The position numbers and the translations under genes are program-made. The notes under the pieces were generated by a model that saw only the letters and a program-made list of their open reading frames with translations, ran no database searches and had not been told where the DNA came from. This document shows, in pieces, positions 22,982 to 32,885 of a stretch of 45,607 bases of DNA (its first letter is position 1; the number at the start of each line of letters is the position of its first letter). Origin of the DNA: Alphaproteobacteria bacterium (lineage in GTDB: Bacteria; Pseudomonadota; Alphaproteobacteria; Sphingomonadales; Sphingomonadaceae); NCBI GenBank assembly GCA_030431435.1, contig JAUIJI010000008.1, positions 1 through 45,607 of the forward strand. The letters are read 5' to 3'.

Positions 22982-25726
22982 ATGCAAGCGGGACAGAAAG
23001 CGAAAGTCGGGAAAAAGGCGGCTACGCAAGCCAGTGGAGCTGCGCGTGCTCCATTGGCAGAGAAGCCCGCAGCCGACCTGCAACTGGTCCCGCAGCAGCA
23101 AGCCGCGCTTGCGCCGGATGGCACTGCCGAGCGGCGCCGGGGCGTGCGCCGTGAACCTGCTCCAGACCGCGCTTTCTCGCCGCTGGACGAGCAGCCCGCC
23201 ACCCAGCGAATCCTGCCGGAATCATGGCGCTATCTCATCGTCTCGATGGCGTTCTCGCTGCTGCTTGCCTATTTCGTAACCGGAAGCCTGCCCGGCTTCA
23301 TAAGCTCGCTGGCGCTGGGGGCTTCGCTTGTCGGTGTCAGCCTGGTTGGCCGTGTGCGCGATGGCTTTGTCAGCCAGAGCAGGTTCCAGCAGCTGATCGG
23401 TGCAGCAGCGATTGCGCTTCTGCCGCTGTTCCTCTTCGGCTTGGGCATGGCCCGCTGGGCAGCGCAGGATGGCCTGCCATGGGATGCGGCCTTTGCGATC
23501 CTCGTTGCCGTTGGCGCCATGGCGGCAACCTATCTGCGGCGCATGCCGGGCATGATCCTGGCGTCGCAAGCGGCGATCTGGTCTGCCACGCTGTTGATCA
23601 GCAGTTCGCTTCTCGGCACACTTGGATTGCTCGTTGCCAGCGCCTTCGCAGCCTTGCTGAGTCGTGAGCAACTGGCGTTCGAAAAGGAGCAGGACCGCAA
23701 GCGGGAGGCGCAGGAACGCGCCCAGACCCGGGCTAGGGATATTCTTTCCGATTACGAGGAGACCGGGCAGGGCTGGTTCTGGGAAACCGACCGCCGTTCG
23801 CTGCTGTCCTATGTTTCCGCCCCGGTCGCGGCAACGCTGGGAACATCGCCTGAGCAGCTGATCGGCAAGCCATTGGCGAAGCTTCTCGATCTGTCGGACC
23901 GTGACGGGACCGGTGAACGCACGCTGGTGTTTCACCTGACGACACGTTCGGCATTCCACGAACTGGCTGTTCGCGCAGCCAGCGCATCGGAGGATCGCTG
24001 GTGGTCGATCAGCGGCAGGCCGATCTATGATGAATACAACAATTTCATCGGCTTCCGTGGTTCCGGCACAGACCTCACCGAACGCAAGAAGAGCGAGGAG
24101 GAGGTGTCGCGCCTCGCCAATTTCGATTCGCTGACGGGTCTGGCCAATCGCTTCCAGATTTCGCAGGTGCTCGGCAAGATCCTGAATTCGCAACAGGTCG
24201 ATAACCGCGCCTGTGCGATCTTCCTGCTGGATCTCGATCGCTTCAAGCACGTCAATGATACGATGGGCCACCCGGCAGGCGATACGCTGCTGCAGGTGGT
24301 GGCGCAGCGTCTTCAGCGCGCGGTGGGCAAACTGGGCCAGGTCGGCCGCCTTGGCGGGGATGAATTCCAGGTGGTTATCCCTGGCCGTCACCATCGCCAG
24401 ACGCTGGCAGACCTCGCTCGCGAGATCATCCATTCGCTTTCGCAGCCCTATTCGATCGACGGCCAACGGGTGATCATCGGTGCCTCGCTGGGCATCGCGA
24501 TCGCGCCCGATCATGGCGACAATTCCGAAGAGCTGATCCGCAATGTCGACCTTGCGCTCTATGCGGCAAAGGATGGCGGGCGCGGGCGTTACCACTTCTA
24601 TGCCGAAGACTTGCATGCCGAGGCGGAAGCCCGTGCGCAGATGGAAGAGGAATTGCGCGATGCGGTGGCCAAGAACGAGCTGCAGCTCTTCTACCAGCCC
24701 GTTGTTTCCGCCGAAACGGAGAAGATATCGGGGTTCGAGGCGCTGCTGCGCTGGCATCACCCGGTCAAGGGATGGGTTTCGCCCGAACGCTTCATCGGGA
24801 TTGCCGAAGATACCGGCCTGATCGCCCAGATCGGCGAGTGGGCCTTGCGCAAGGCCTGTTCCGACCTTGCCGAGATGAAGGCGGACGTGCGCATGGCGGT
24901 GAACGTGTCACCGCTGCAATTCTCCAATCCCAACCTTCCGGCCGTGGTGACGCAGGCCATCGCGCAGGCCGGCATCGTGCCGCGCCAGCTGGAGCTGGAG
25001 ATCACCGAAAGCGTGTTCCTCAACGATGACGAGGGTACCGACGCCATGTTCAAGGCGCTGAAGCGGATTGGCGTTCGCCTGGCGCTCGACGATTTCGGCA
25101 CCGGCTATTCCTCGCTCGGCTATTTGAAGAAAGCGCCGTTCGACAAGATCAAGATCGACCAGAGCTTTGTTCGCGGTGCCACGGAAAAGGGCAGCCGCAA
25201 CGGGGCCATCATCGCCTCGATCACCGGGCTGGCGCAGGCGCTGGGCATGGAGACGACGGCGGAAGGCGTGGAAACGCTGGATGAACTGGACCTCGTGCGC
25301 ATGCATGGTTGCAGCCATGTGCAGGGTTATATCTACGAACGCCCGCTTGATCCCGAAGCGGCGATGGCTCGACTCAAGGAAGGCCTGGTCGCCGTGGCGC
25401 GCGGGCCGCAATCCTCGCGCGCGCCGCGCCAGAAGATGCTGCGCAAGGTCGTGCTTGGCCACGCCGGGAACCTCTATGACGGCAGGATCCGCAACATTTC
25501 CGCTACAGGCGCGATGATCGAAGGGTTGTGGAATGTTCCGGTGGGCACCCAATTCGACCTGCATCTTTCGGGCGACTTCGCCATCACCTGCACAACGCGC
25601 TGGAGCATTGATGACAGGATCGGCGTGCAATTCGAAGCGCCGCTGGAACGCAACCAGCAGGGCTTCTTCCTGGCAGTGCAGGGCGCGCCGCCGGTGCCGG
25701 CGAAGGACCGCAGCAACGCCGCCTGA
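22982..25726 (+). CDS. Membrane PAS-GGDEF-EAL-PilZ cyclic-di-GMP protein
   Basis: A 914-residue signalling protein. Order: basic cytoplasmic N-terminus (1-80), about five membrane segments (about 83-228), coiled coil, PAS domain (about 255-370), GGDEF (about 375-545, GGDEF at 458-462 intact), EAL (about 555-805; FEALLR 585-590, LDDFGTGYSSL and EGVET intact), then PilZ (about 815-905; RNISATGAMIEG, RIGVQFEAP). GGDEF makes and EAL breaks cyclic-di-GMP; PilZ binds it, so the protein may sense its own product. No RxxD inhibitory site precedes GGDEF. A separate transcript is likely; no operon partner is close. Confidence 0.95.
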   Translation: MQAGQKAKVGKKAATQASGAARAPLAEKPAADLQLVPQQQAALAPDGTAERRRGVRREPAPDRAFSPLDEQPATQRILPESWRYLIVSMAFSLLLAYFVTGSLPGFISSLALGASLVGVSLVGRVRDGFVSQSRFQQLIGAAAIALLPLFLFGLGMARWAAQDGLPWDAAFAILVAVGAMAATYLRRMPGMILASQAAIWSATLLISSSLLGTLGLLVASAFAALLSREQLAFEKEQDRKREAQERAQTRARDILSDYEETGQGWFWETDRRSLLSYVSAPVAATLGTSPEQLIGKPLAKLLDLSDRDGTGERTLVFHLTTRSAFHELAVRAASASEDRWWSISGRPIYDEYNNFIGFRGSGTDLTERKKSEEEVSRLANFDSLTGLANRFQISQVLGKILNSQQVDNRACAIFLLDLDRFKHVNDTMGHPAGDTLLQVVAQRLQRAVGKLGQVGRLGGDEFQVVIPGRHHRQTLADLAREIIHSLSQPYSIDGQRVIIGASLGIAIAPDHGDNSEELIRNVDLALYAAKDGGRGRYHFYAEDLHAEAEARAQMEEELRDAVAKNELQLFYQPVVSAETEKISGFEALLRWHHPVKGWVSPERFIGIAEDTGLIAQIGEWALRKACSDLAEMKADVRMAVNVSPLQFSNPNLPAVVTQAIAQAGIVPRQLELEITESVFLNDDEGTDAMFKALKRIGVRLALDDFGTGYSSLGYLKKAPFDKIKIDQSFVRGATEKGSRNGAIIASITGLAQALGMETTAEGVETLDELDLVRMHGCSHVQGYIYERPLDPEAAMARLKEGLVAVARGPQSSRAPRQKMLRKVVLGHAGNLYDGRIRNISATGAMIEGLWNVPVGTQFDLHLSGDFAITCTTRWSIDDRIGVQFEAPLERNQQGFFLAVQGAPPVPAKDRSNAA

Positions 25727-25780
25727 CACGCTGCCTTATCCCTGCTGACAAGGGTGCTGTTCCCCGCTAATGGCAGCCGC

Positions 25781-27601
<1,821 letters not shown>

Positions 27602-27602
27602 T

Positions 27603-27845
27603 ATGAAGCCGAGCGAGAAAGCTGCAAAAGCTAGGGCGGAGCTTGAGGAAGCAATTCTGGAGTACTTGAGCCTACATCCCGAGGGCGCGATCAACAATCA
27701 GATCGCGCGCGACCTTGGTCTTGAGTCCGACTTTGCCGGTCGCCAGAAAAACTACCTCAGCTATTCGGTCCTCGGCGGTTTGATGAAGCGCGGATTGGTC
27801 GTGCGAGAGGAAGTCGACGGCAAAAAACCGTTCAAGCTGGCCTGA
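27603..27845 (+). CDS. Small winged-helix protein
   Basis: The ATG at 27603, one base after the lepA stop, gives 80 residues. A helix-rich start (MKPSEKAAKARAELEEAILEYL) is followed by a winged-helix pattern: INNQIARDLGLESDFAGRQKNYLSYSVLGGLMKRGLVVREEVDGKKPFKLA. The charged wing and C-terminal strand resemble small DNA-binding regulators. I do not recognise a named family. It lies between the two lepA-tail copies, so it may be cargo of a small integrated element. Ribosome binding site gggggagg overlaps the lepA end. Confidence 0.7.
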   Translation: MKPSEKAAKARAELEEAILEYLSLHPEGAINNQIARDLGLESDFAGRQKNYLSYSVLGGLMKRGLVVREEVDGKKPFKLA

Positions 27846-28031
27846 CGGCGATGGAATTATCCTGCCCGGCGCGGGGAGGGGGACCATCCGCAGGATGGTA
27901 GCGGCACCCTCTCATTGCTCTTGACCCATTTTGACCCTCGCAGAGGCGCAGAGACACGGAGTTTGCGGGAGCGCCCGCAAAGGCGGCCTGCCCCGGCGGA
28001 GGCGAAGCTAGCCGATGGTCTACACCGGAGG
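27846..28031. repeat. Repeat-rich gap with hairpins and a solo GxxExxY-type repeat arm
   Basis: Contains the hairpin ccatccgcaggatgg (27883-27897) beside ggggaggggg, a solo copy of the GxxExxY-element arm at 27937-27961 (20 of 25 bases identical), and a 7-base-pair stem ttgcggg / cccgcaa (27963-27980). No gene is supported. Similar small palindromic blocks recur at 30300-30600, so this is mobile or repetitive intergenic DNA. Confidence 0.55.
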
Positions 28032-28081
28032 AATGTGAGTATTCCGCAGGAGGCGTTTGTTGTGGCACTTCTGATGGGTGG
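28032..28081 (+). pseudogene. Partial second copy of the lepA 3' end (copy B)
   Basis: In frame it reads [17 protein letters not shown], compared with [17 protein letters not shown] in lepA. The differences are largely at third codon positions or conservative (I to V, A to V), which indicates it came from a real lepA gene of a relative, rather than by recent copying. The frame continues with unrelated residues to a stop. No start. It marks the far edge of a segment inserted at lepA. Confidence 0.6.
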
Positions 28082-28108
28082 AATGATAGCGGCGGTTGCG
28101 GCTCTTGC

Positions 28109-28309
28109 TTACCAATTCACATCGTAAAAGTTGTTTTCACCGTTTGGGCATCCTTCTCGGAGCATCAACGCACCTCGCTTGGCGGCGGCCTCTTCAGTTC
28201 CGAATACTTCGACTGAGTAACCGCAACGAGAGCATGTGAGGTCAAGACAAGGAACATCTCCATAGTCTCCTTCTGTCGTGCTCTCGTAGACATCCACTGA
28301 AACCTTCAT
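28109..28309 (-). CDS. Small Cys-containing protein, unknown
   Basis: A 66-residue protein with an excellent ribosome binding site (AGGAGGAGGCG directly before the ATG). It has CLDLTCSRCGY and a later Cys (REGCP), a possible zinc-ribbon-like site, and an acidic/polar start (MKVSVDVYESTTEGDYGDV). I do not recognise the family. Base composition is lower in GC than the core genes around. It overlaps the end of the lepA-tail remnant region and lies on the other strand. Confidence 0.7.
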   Translation of the reverse strand: MKVSVDVYESTTEGDYGDVPCLDLTCSRCGYSVEVFGTEEAAAKRGALMLREGCPNGENNFYDVNW

Positions 28310-28662
28310 CGCCTCCTCCTATAGAGCATTTGGCGCTTCTAGAAGAATTCCGCGATGGGGGCTACTAACTAGCGTTGGAGTTACCGTCGCATTCGCCAGC
28401 AAACTTCGTAGACTAGCGACTGTCCTTTATCGCTAATCAAAACTGTGGATTCTGAATTCTTGGCACTTGAAAGTTTGGAGTGCCAAAGCGCATGTGTGAA
28501 GGCTGACGTGAATGTGGGAGTCGAGCGGCAACTCGACCCCCGTTCACCCACCGATTTCCTGAGCGGTCGCGGTGGATGCTGTCCCGTCTCCGGGACGCCT
28601 TGCCTATGGCAACGGCGCCTACAGCCAGTCAAGCGGCCGCTGTTTTGCACAGGGTTATGCAC
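28310..28662. other. 353-base gap without a supported gene
   Basis: Lower-GC, non-coding looking. Overlapping ORFs on both strands (28381-28854 minus, 28445-28873 plus) have no recognisable features. Two perfect 6-base-pair hairpins are visible: gtcgagcggcaactcgac (28518-28535) and gtcccgtctccgggac (28582-28597). No promoter or tRNA is clear. Possible relic of an integrated element. Confidence 0.5.
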
Positions 28663-28929
28663 ATGGCTGACTACAGGATTACACACAGTCGCAAAGATGG
28701 AGCCGACGCTGATCGTCGCTTGGATGGCTTTCAGATTGAAGGCCGATATTACAATATTGACCAAGTCATTGATTGGATTCGAAGTGGCGCCCATCGCTTT
28801 TGGGTGTCTGTGTATGGGCGCTCGGTTTGGGTCGAAGTGCGGCAACACTCCCAATCTGGTCGCTATTTTCTGACGACTGAAGGTGATGGCTTTCCGCCAA
28901 ACAACCTGTTGGCACTTCCCGATTGTTGA
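28663..28929 (+). CDS. DUF3892 domain protein
   Basis: The 88-residue protein matches DUF3892: MADYRITHSRKDGADADRRL, then DGFQIEGRYYNIDQVIDWI, FWVSVYGRSVWVEV, and the conserved end YFLTTEGDGFPPNNLLALPDC. The family is small, unexplained and often found in mobile or defence contexts. The ATG at 28663 begins the conserved region; an in-frame ATG two codons earlier is also possible. No clear ribosome binding site. Located in the lower-GC island. Confidence 0.7.
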   Translation: MADYRITHSRKDGADADRRLDGFQIEGRYYNIDQVIDWIRSGAHRFWVSVYGRSVWVEVRQHSQSGRYFLTTEGDGFPPNNLLALPDC

Positions 28930-28998
28930 GTTGGCACCAACAGAAATTGCTCACCGAATGATCTTGCAATCTCAACGGCAAGACGGAGTTTCAACGAT

Positions 28999-29559
28999 AT
29001 GGCTGGTACAAGAGAACTGATCGCACTGCGGAATGGCATCGACGATTTGATCAACGAATCTTTTAAGAAGAAGAGCGGGCGCGTGCTGTCTACAGATGAT
29101 TTCTTGAAGGAAGTTCGGAAGCGTCTTGGTCGAGAAATTGCTGCGGCTGAATGCGAGCTGCTCGAAATCGCGCTGAAAAGGCTGATCGATAGCGTTGGAA
29201 GGCGGAAAGCGGGTAGGCAAAGAACCGAGGGAGAACTGGACCTTTTTAGCGAATATCCGAATATTCCACAGACCTTGATCGTCGGCGATAGCAAAAGAAA
29301 AAGAATAGAAGAGATGTCGATTAGCGAGGTTGAAAAGTATATCGTTTGTCATTCGCCAAAAGCAATTAGTGAGCGCAATGAGGCGTTGAAGCGCATGGTT
29401 AATGATCTAATACCATTTCGAGATTCGAGCGAAGACACTATCGAAGAGCTTGTCAAAAAGAAAAACAAGTCGCTTGTCGGTGATGGCAAGAGCGCCTTTG
29501 ACTGGTCGTCAGAGCATGCTTCTAAGTCGAGCGAAGATGATATGGTGTCAGCGAGCTAG
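28999..29559 (+). CDS. Uncharacterised island protein
   Basis: A 186-residue hydrophilic, mostly helical protein (MAGTRELIALRNGIDDLINE; FKKKSGRVLSTDDFLKEVRK; LIDSVGRRKAGRQRTEGEL). Residues 100-186 include SISEVEKYIVCHSPKAISERNE and a Ser/Glu-rich end. No motif, signal peptide or membrane segment. The base composition is clearly poorer in GC than the core genes, with A/T-ending codons, so it is probably acquired. Function unknown. Convergent with the toxin-antitoxin pair. Confidence 0.65.
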   Translation: MAGTRELIALRNGIDDLINESFKKKSGRVLSTDDFLKEVRKRLGREIAAAECELLEIALKRLIDSVGRRKAGRQRTEGELDLFSEYPNIPQTLIVGDSKRKRIEEMSISEVEKYIVCHSPKAISERNEALKRMVNDLIPFRDSSEDTIEELVKKKNKSLVGDGKSAFDWSSEHASKSSEDDMVSAS

Positions 29560-29580
29560 AACCTAGTTGCTATCGGGCAG

Positions 29581-29871
29581 CTACCCTGCCGCCCGTTCAA
29601 TCAAATCCAACGCCGCCTTCGGGTCCGCATCTACCATGCCCAGCAGCGTCCGCGCGGGAGCATCCGGCGAGCGGCGATTCTGTTCCCAATCTCGCAACGT
29701 TGCCACAGGTACACGTAGCTTGGCGGCGAACTTCACCTGGCTGAGTTTGGTCTTGGCGCGGATGGCCTTGACGTCGGGGCCAGCGGCGACGCGGCCCCTT
29801 GTGGTATCGCCTTCTGCATAGGCGATGGCATCAGCCAGCCCGGCTGCGATCTTTTCGAATGCGCTAGACAC
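29581..29871 (-). CDS. XRE-family antitoxin (NadS/HigA-like)
   Basis: The GTG at 29871 gives 96 residues starting VSSAFEKIAAGLADAIAYAEGD, matching the usual antitoxin start; a longer form from 29922 only adds Arg/Glu-rich residues. The helix-turn-helix is VKAIRAKTKLSQVKFAAKLRVPVATLRDWEQNRRSPDAPAR, with LLGMVDADPKAAL behind it. AAAGGG lies upstream. It would bind the RelE-like toxin encoded upstream and repress the pair. Toxin-first gene order, as in higBA. Confidence 0.82.
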   Translation of the reverse strand: MSSAFEKIAAGLADAIAYAEGDTTRGRVAAGPDVKAIRAKTKLSQVKFAAKLRVPVATLRDWEQNRRSPDAPARTLLGMVDADPKAALDLIERAAG

Positions 29872-29933
29872 TTCATTTTCCCTTTCGCGTTGCTCTCGCC
29901 CAATAGGGGGCCGGACGAGCATTCCGGCCTCTT

Positions 29934-30272
29934 TCAGCGTGCGCTCAAACTATCCCTCAAACCACCTACCATCGAACGCAGCGCATTGCGTTCGCCTTGT
30001 GACAGGTTTGCTTTCTCGCCCTTGCCGAAAACAGTCAGCAGGAACACCGGAATGTCACCGCCTCCAAAATACCAGACAATGCGATAGCCGCCGGACTTGC
30101 CCTTGCCGCGACCGGCCAGTCGCGCCTTGCGGACGCCGCCCGTGCCTTGCATCACATTGCCTGCCTCCGGATTGGTGGTCACGAGGTCAACAGCAGACTT
30201 CATCTCGTCCTCGCCCATCTTTGCGTCCTTTGCAGCGCGCAGATAACTTTCGGTCTCGATTACTGTCTGCAT
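29934..30272 (-). CDS. RelE/HigB-type toxin
   Basis: A 112-residue RelE-superfamily protein ([83 protein letters not shown]). Such toxins cleave mRNA on the ribosome; basic Arg/Lys residues in the central strands fit. The ATG at 30272 was chosen because the much longer upstream reading runs into palindromic repeats. Antitoxin follows after about 60 bases, so this is a type II toxin-antitoxin pair. Located at the edge of the accessory region. Confidence 0.83.
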   Translation of the reverse strand: MQTVIETESYLRAAKDAKMGEDEMKSAVDLVTTNPEAGNVMQGTGGVRKARLAGRGKGKSGGYRIVWYFGGGDIPVFLLTVFGKGEKANLSQGERNALRSMVGGLRDSLSAR

Positions 30273-30792
30273 GATGGATAGTCCTATACGGCAGAGCCGT
30301 AGTTCTTGCAATGGATATTTGTCCGGCAATGCCGTCATTGCATCCGCGTCCCCCTCCCGCTTGCGGGGAGTCGCAGACGTGACGCAGTCACAGCGGTTAG
30401 GAGTGGGCATGGGCTCGCAAGAGCCCACCCCGCTGCGACTAGGCGACACGTCGCCAAGTCTCGCTGCCCCTCCCGCAGGCGGGAGGGGAGAAATGATGTT
30501 CGAAGCCGGTGTTAGGGAGCGTTCAAGGGAGGGCGGTTCTTGATCGAAAGGTCGCAGGCCCACCCCCGGCCCCTCCCGCAGGCGGGAGGGGAGAGGTTGT
30601 GTTCGCGCCCAGCTTCAAAAACGCCCGATGCACCCTGATCGCCCCCGGCCTTGGCGGGTTGCGCCGTTCCTCTTCGGTCATTTGTTTTGTCCCTCAAGCG
30701 CCGGGCGGGGCGCATCCGCGCCCCTTGGCTGCCTCGCAAAAGCTCGGGCGGCCGGTCGGCCTCGCGGTCCGTCAGCGACGGCCCGTCTGGTG
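30273..30792. repeat. 520-base non-coding stretch filled with palindromic repeats
   Basis: Two identical copies of a palindrome with core cctcccgcaggcgggagg lie at 30467-30488 and 30570-30591, the sequence match extending a few bases beyond. A related one (cctcccgc / gcggggag) is at 30352-30370. Between them are nested smaller palindromes: gtgacgcagtcac, gggctcgcaagagccc and ggcgacacgtcgcc, enclosed by agtcgcag ... ctgcgact. Plus- and minus-strand ORFs across this area are products of the repeats. No gene is supported. Confidence 0.7.
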
Positions 30793-30793
30793 C
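30746..30793 (+). repeat. Direct repeat unit 1 with variable hairpin
   Basis: The unit opens gggcggccggtcggcc then tcgcggt, then a 13-base hairpin ccgtc-agc-gacgg (30769-30781), then cccgtctgg. Unit 2 (31656-31704) matches the 23-base head at 22 positions and the tail, but the hairpin stem differs at four of five pairs while staying complementary. It lies right after the stop of the 253-aa gene. Confidence 0.7.
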
Positions 30794-31554
30794 TAGTCTT
30801 CAACTGGCTTCTCCCCATAAGGATCAATCCATTCCCATCCGTCATCCTTCGGCTCGCGGTGGGCGCGGCGTTCGAGCATGGCTCTGGTGGCTTCGTCCGG
30901 TTTGGGGAGGGCATTGATAGGGTCCGGTTCGGGTGGCGGGTCGTCCGGCGGGGATTGCCTGGCGCGCTGGGCTTCCATCTTCGTGCGGTTGAAGAGGCGT
31001 TCGATCTCGGCGTCGATTTCGGCGAGGGTCTGCTGTTCTTCCTCGAGATCGAGCATGGCGCGTTCGCGTTCCCATTCGGCGCGCCATTGCTTTTTCAGGC
31101 GGGCGAGCATGAACTTGTCGGCGCCGTTCATGGCGCGGGCGGGGCCGCCGGCGAAGCGGTGCGGGGCGCGGCTCCTCAGCATGAACATCAGCAGCTGGTC
31201 ATTATAGACGCGGCGGGTGCCGACGAACTTGCCATAGGCGAAGACCGGTTCCTCCACGCCGTTCAGGGCGCGGTCCATGGTGACGTCCTCGATCATCTGG
31301 ATGCCGATATCGAGCGCGGCCTCCCACGCCTTGCGGAAGGGTTCGGCGCCTTTTGCGCGGCGCAGGTCATAGGCGCTCTTGGGGGAGAGGCCCACGGCGC
31401 GGGCGGCGCTTTTCACGCTGCCGGTATCGGCCAGCGCCTCGATGAAGGCGCGCTGGCGCTCGGGCGTCCAGCCGCTGTCGCGCAGCTTGGCGCGCGGCAC
31501 GGGGCGGAAATCGGGCAGGGTGCGGGCGGGTTTGGTGGTGATCTTTCGTGTCAT
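30793..31554 (-). CDS. HTH protein resembling phage terminase small subunits, unknown
   Basis: The ATG at 31554 gives 253 residues; a GTG two codons earlier is possible. An N-terminal basic stretch leads to a helix-turn-helix (SGWTPERQRAFIEALADTGS; VKSAARAVGLSPKSAYDLRR), an alpha-helical middle (FRKAWEAALDIGIQMIEDV), a long charged helix with ERERAMLDLEEEQQTLAEIDAEIERLF, and a Pro/Asp-rich tail (PPDDPPPEPDP). The HTH pattern recalls small terminase subunits or regulators, but no other phage gene is nearby. High GC. Bracketed by the two direct repeat units. Function not established. Confidence 0.7.
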   Translation of the reverse strand: MTRKITTKPARTLPDFRPVPRAKLRDSGWTPERQRAFIEALADTGSVKSAARAVGLSPKSAYDLRRAKGAEPFRKAWEAALDIGIQMIEDVTMDRALNGVEEPVFAYGKFVGTRRVYNDQLLMFMLRSRAPHRFAGGPARAMNGADKFMLARLKKQWRAEWERERAMLDLEEEQQTLAEIDAEIERLFNRTKMEAQRARQSPPDDPPPEPDPINALPKPDEATRAMLERRAHREPKDDGWEWIDPYGEKPVED

Positions 31555-31655
31555 GCTCACCCATCCGGGTGAGCGTCCTCGCTGCTGTTCCCTCCGCTGC
31601 GCTCCGGGGCAGTGCAGTTTATCCTGAGCGGCTGCTGCAAGCAGCCAGCCGAAGG

Positions 31656-31704
31656 GGGCGGCCGGTCGGCCTTGCGGTCGCCACCATGGCGCCCGTTCTG
31701 GCGC
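31656..31704 (+). repeat. Direct repeat unit 2 with variable hairpin
   Basis: Head gggcggccggtcggcc then ttgcggt; hairpin cgcca-cca-tggcg (31679-31691); tail cccgttctggcgc. Same direction as unit 1, about 910 bases apart. It lies about 100 bases before the start of the 253-aa gene on the other side. Confidence 0.7.
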
Positions 31705-31754
31705 GACTCTCTGCGTGGTTTGAAAAGCTGTAGGAAAGCCTTTTTGTCCGGGTG

Positions 31755-32777
31755 TCAGGGCTTGGTGGCGCTGACCAGCGAGTAATATCCGCCGCCGGTG
31801 CGCGTGGCCTGCACATCGGTGAAGCCCGCGCTTTCGAGGATCTCGCGGAATTCGGGGAGCGAGTACTGCTTGCCCAGCGTGCCGACCAGCATCAGCAGGC
31901 TGAAGCTTGCGGCATACCAGGGGCCGTCGAGCTCGTCGTCCATAAGTATTTCGGAAAGAAGGATTTTTCCGCCCGATGGCAGCGCGTCAAAGCTCTTCTT
32001 CGCGATCAGCCGGTTGGTTTCCTCGGACCAGTCGTGGAACACGTTTGCGAAGAAATGCGCGTCATGCCCGGTCGGCCATTCCTCCTCGAACATGTTGACC
32101 GGTGCCGTTGTCACCCGCCCCGTCAGCCCCGCCTGTTCCACGAATTTGGCGGCTTCGCGGCACATCTCCTTGAGGTCCATCAGCGTGACCTGCATCCGCG
32201 GATTGGCCCTTGCGATCTCGATCCCGTAGACGCCCGACCCGCAGCCCACGTCCATCAGCGTGCCGATATCGCCGAACAGCGATTGCGCCGCCGCTCCGCG
32301 TGCCGGGGCCATGGAATGCGCGTGCATGAACTTCGCGATGCGTTCGGCCACCTCCTGGCTCATGTGCCCGCGCTCCCATTCGGGGCCGCCTGACACGGCA
32401 TCGGCAGGGCGCTTGCCGGTCTTGAGCGTTTCCAGCAGTTGCGCATGCATCGGGATCGTTTCGCGGAACCGGAACAGGAAGCCGCCCCAATAGCCCTCGG
32501 CGTCGGGATGGAGCCAGGTGCGCGCCTGCGGGGTGGCGGTCCATCGTCCGTCGCGCTTCTCGACCAGCCCGCTCGAGGCCAGCGCGGCCAGATGGATGCC
32601 CAGTGCGCGCTCGTCGACCTTTATCTCCGCAGCAAGTTCGGCCGTGGTCATGGGGGCGTTGCCCAGTGCGCGGAAGGTGCCGACTTCGTCCGCAACAGTC
32701 GCTACCGGCAAGCGGAACTGCGATTCCCACATGTCCCAGATCAGCCGGTCATCTGCGCTTGGCGGTAGTGGTCCCAT
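31755..32777 (-). CDS. SAM-dependent O-methyltransferase
   Basis: A 340-residue two-domain enzyme of the acetylserotonin/hydroxyindole O-methyltransferase type: an N-terminal winged-helix dimerisation domain (MTTAELAAEIKVDERALGIHL, LVEKRDGRWTATPQARTWLH), then a Rossmann fold with SAM-binding LMDVGCGSGVYGIEIAR and the acidic strand VTLMDLKEMCREA, FFANVFHDWS and LLSEILMDDEL. It transfers a methyl group to an oxygen of a small molecule. The ATG at 32777 has GGGAGAG upstream; the longer frame runs antisense to the neighbouring gene and is not real. Divergent from a CmcJ-like gene across 108 bases. Confidence 0.88.
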   Translation of the reverse strand: MGPLPPSADDRLIWDMWESQFRLPVATVADEVGTFRALGNAPMTTAELAAEIKVDERALGIHLAALASSGLVEKRDGRWTATPQARTWLHPDAEGYWGGFLFRFRETIPMHAQLLETLKTGKRPADAVSGGPEWERGHMSQEVAERIAKFMHAHSMAPARGAAAQSLFGDIGTLMDVGCGSGVYGIEIARANPRMQVTLMDLKEMCREAAKFVEQAGLTGRVTTAPVNMFEEEWPTGHDAHFFANVFHDWSEETNRLIAKKSFDALPSGGKILLSEILMDDELDGPWYAASFSLLMLVGTLGKQYSLPEFREILESAGFTDVQATRTGGGYYSLVSATKP

Positions 32778-32885
32778 CAGTCTCTCTCCCTGTTGCAGGC
32801 CCGAACCCTGCCAGCGTGCTTGCGCTTCGCAGGTGCTGCGTGCCATGATCCTAACGATAGTTACAAAGTGCGCGGAGAGAGACAA

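Noticed and set aside
28500-28600. Possible tRNA or tmRNA relic in the island
   Set aside because: Two short hairpins are present but no cloverleaf, T-loop consensus or CCA end could be traced.
28381-28873. Overlapping ORFs of 157 (minus) and 142 (plus) residues
   Set aside because: Neither has family features or a good ribosome binding site; the DUF3892 gene in a third frame explains the downstream half.
30350-30600. Possible CRISPR array
   Set aside because: Only two identical palindromes with unequal spacing, each a perfect inverted repeat in itself, and no cas genes; this is REP-like repeat DNA.
30628-31572. A 314-residue plus-strand ORF over the HTH gene
   Set aside because: Composition follows repeats and the antisense of the 253-aa protein; the minus-strand reading has a helix-turn-helix and sensible helices.
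31755-31760. Terminator after the O-methyltransferase (T-run near 31740)
   Set aside because: The T-run (cctttttg) is on the plus strand and no stem precedes it; on the minus strand no U-tract follows a hairpin.
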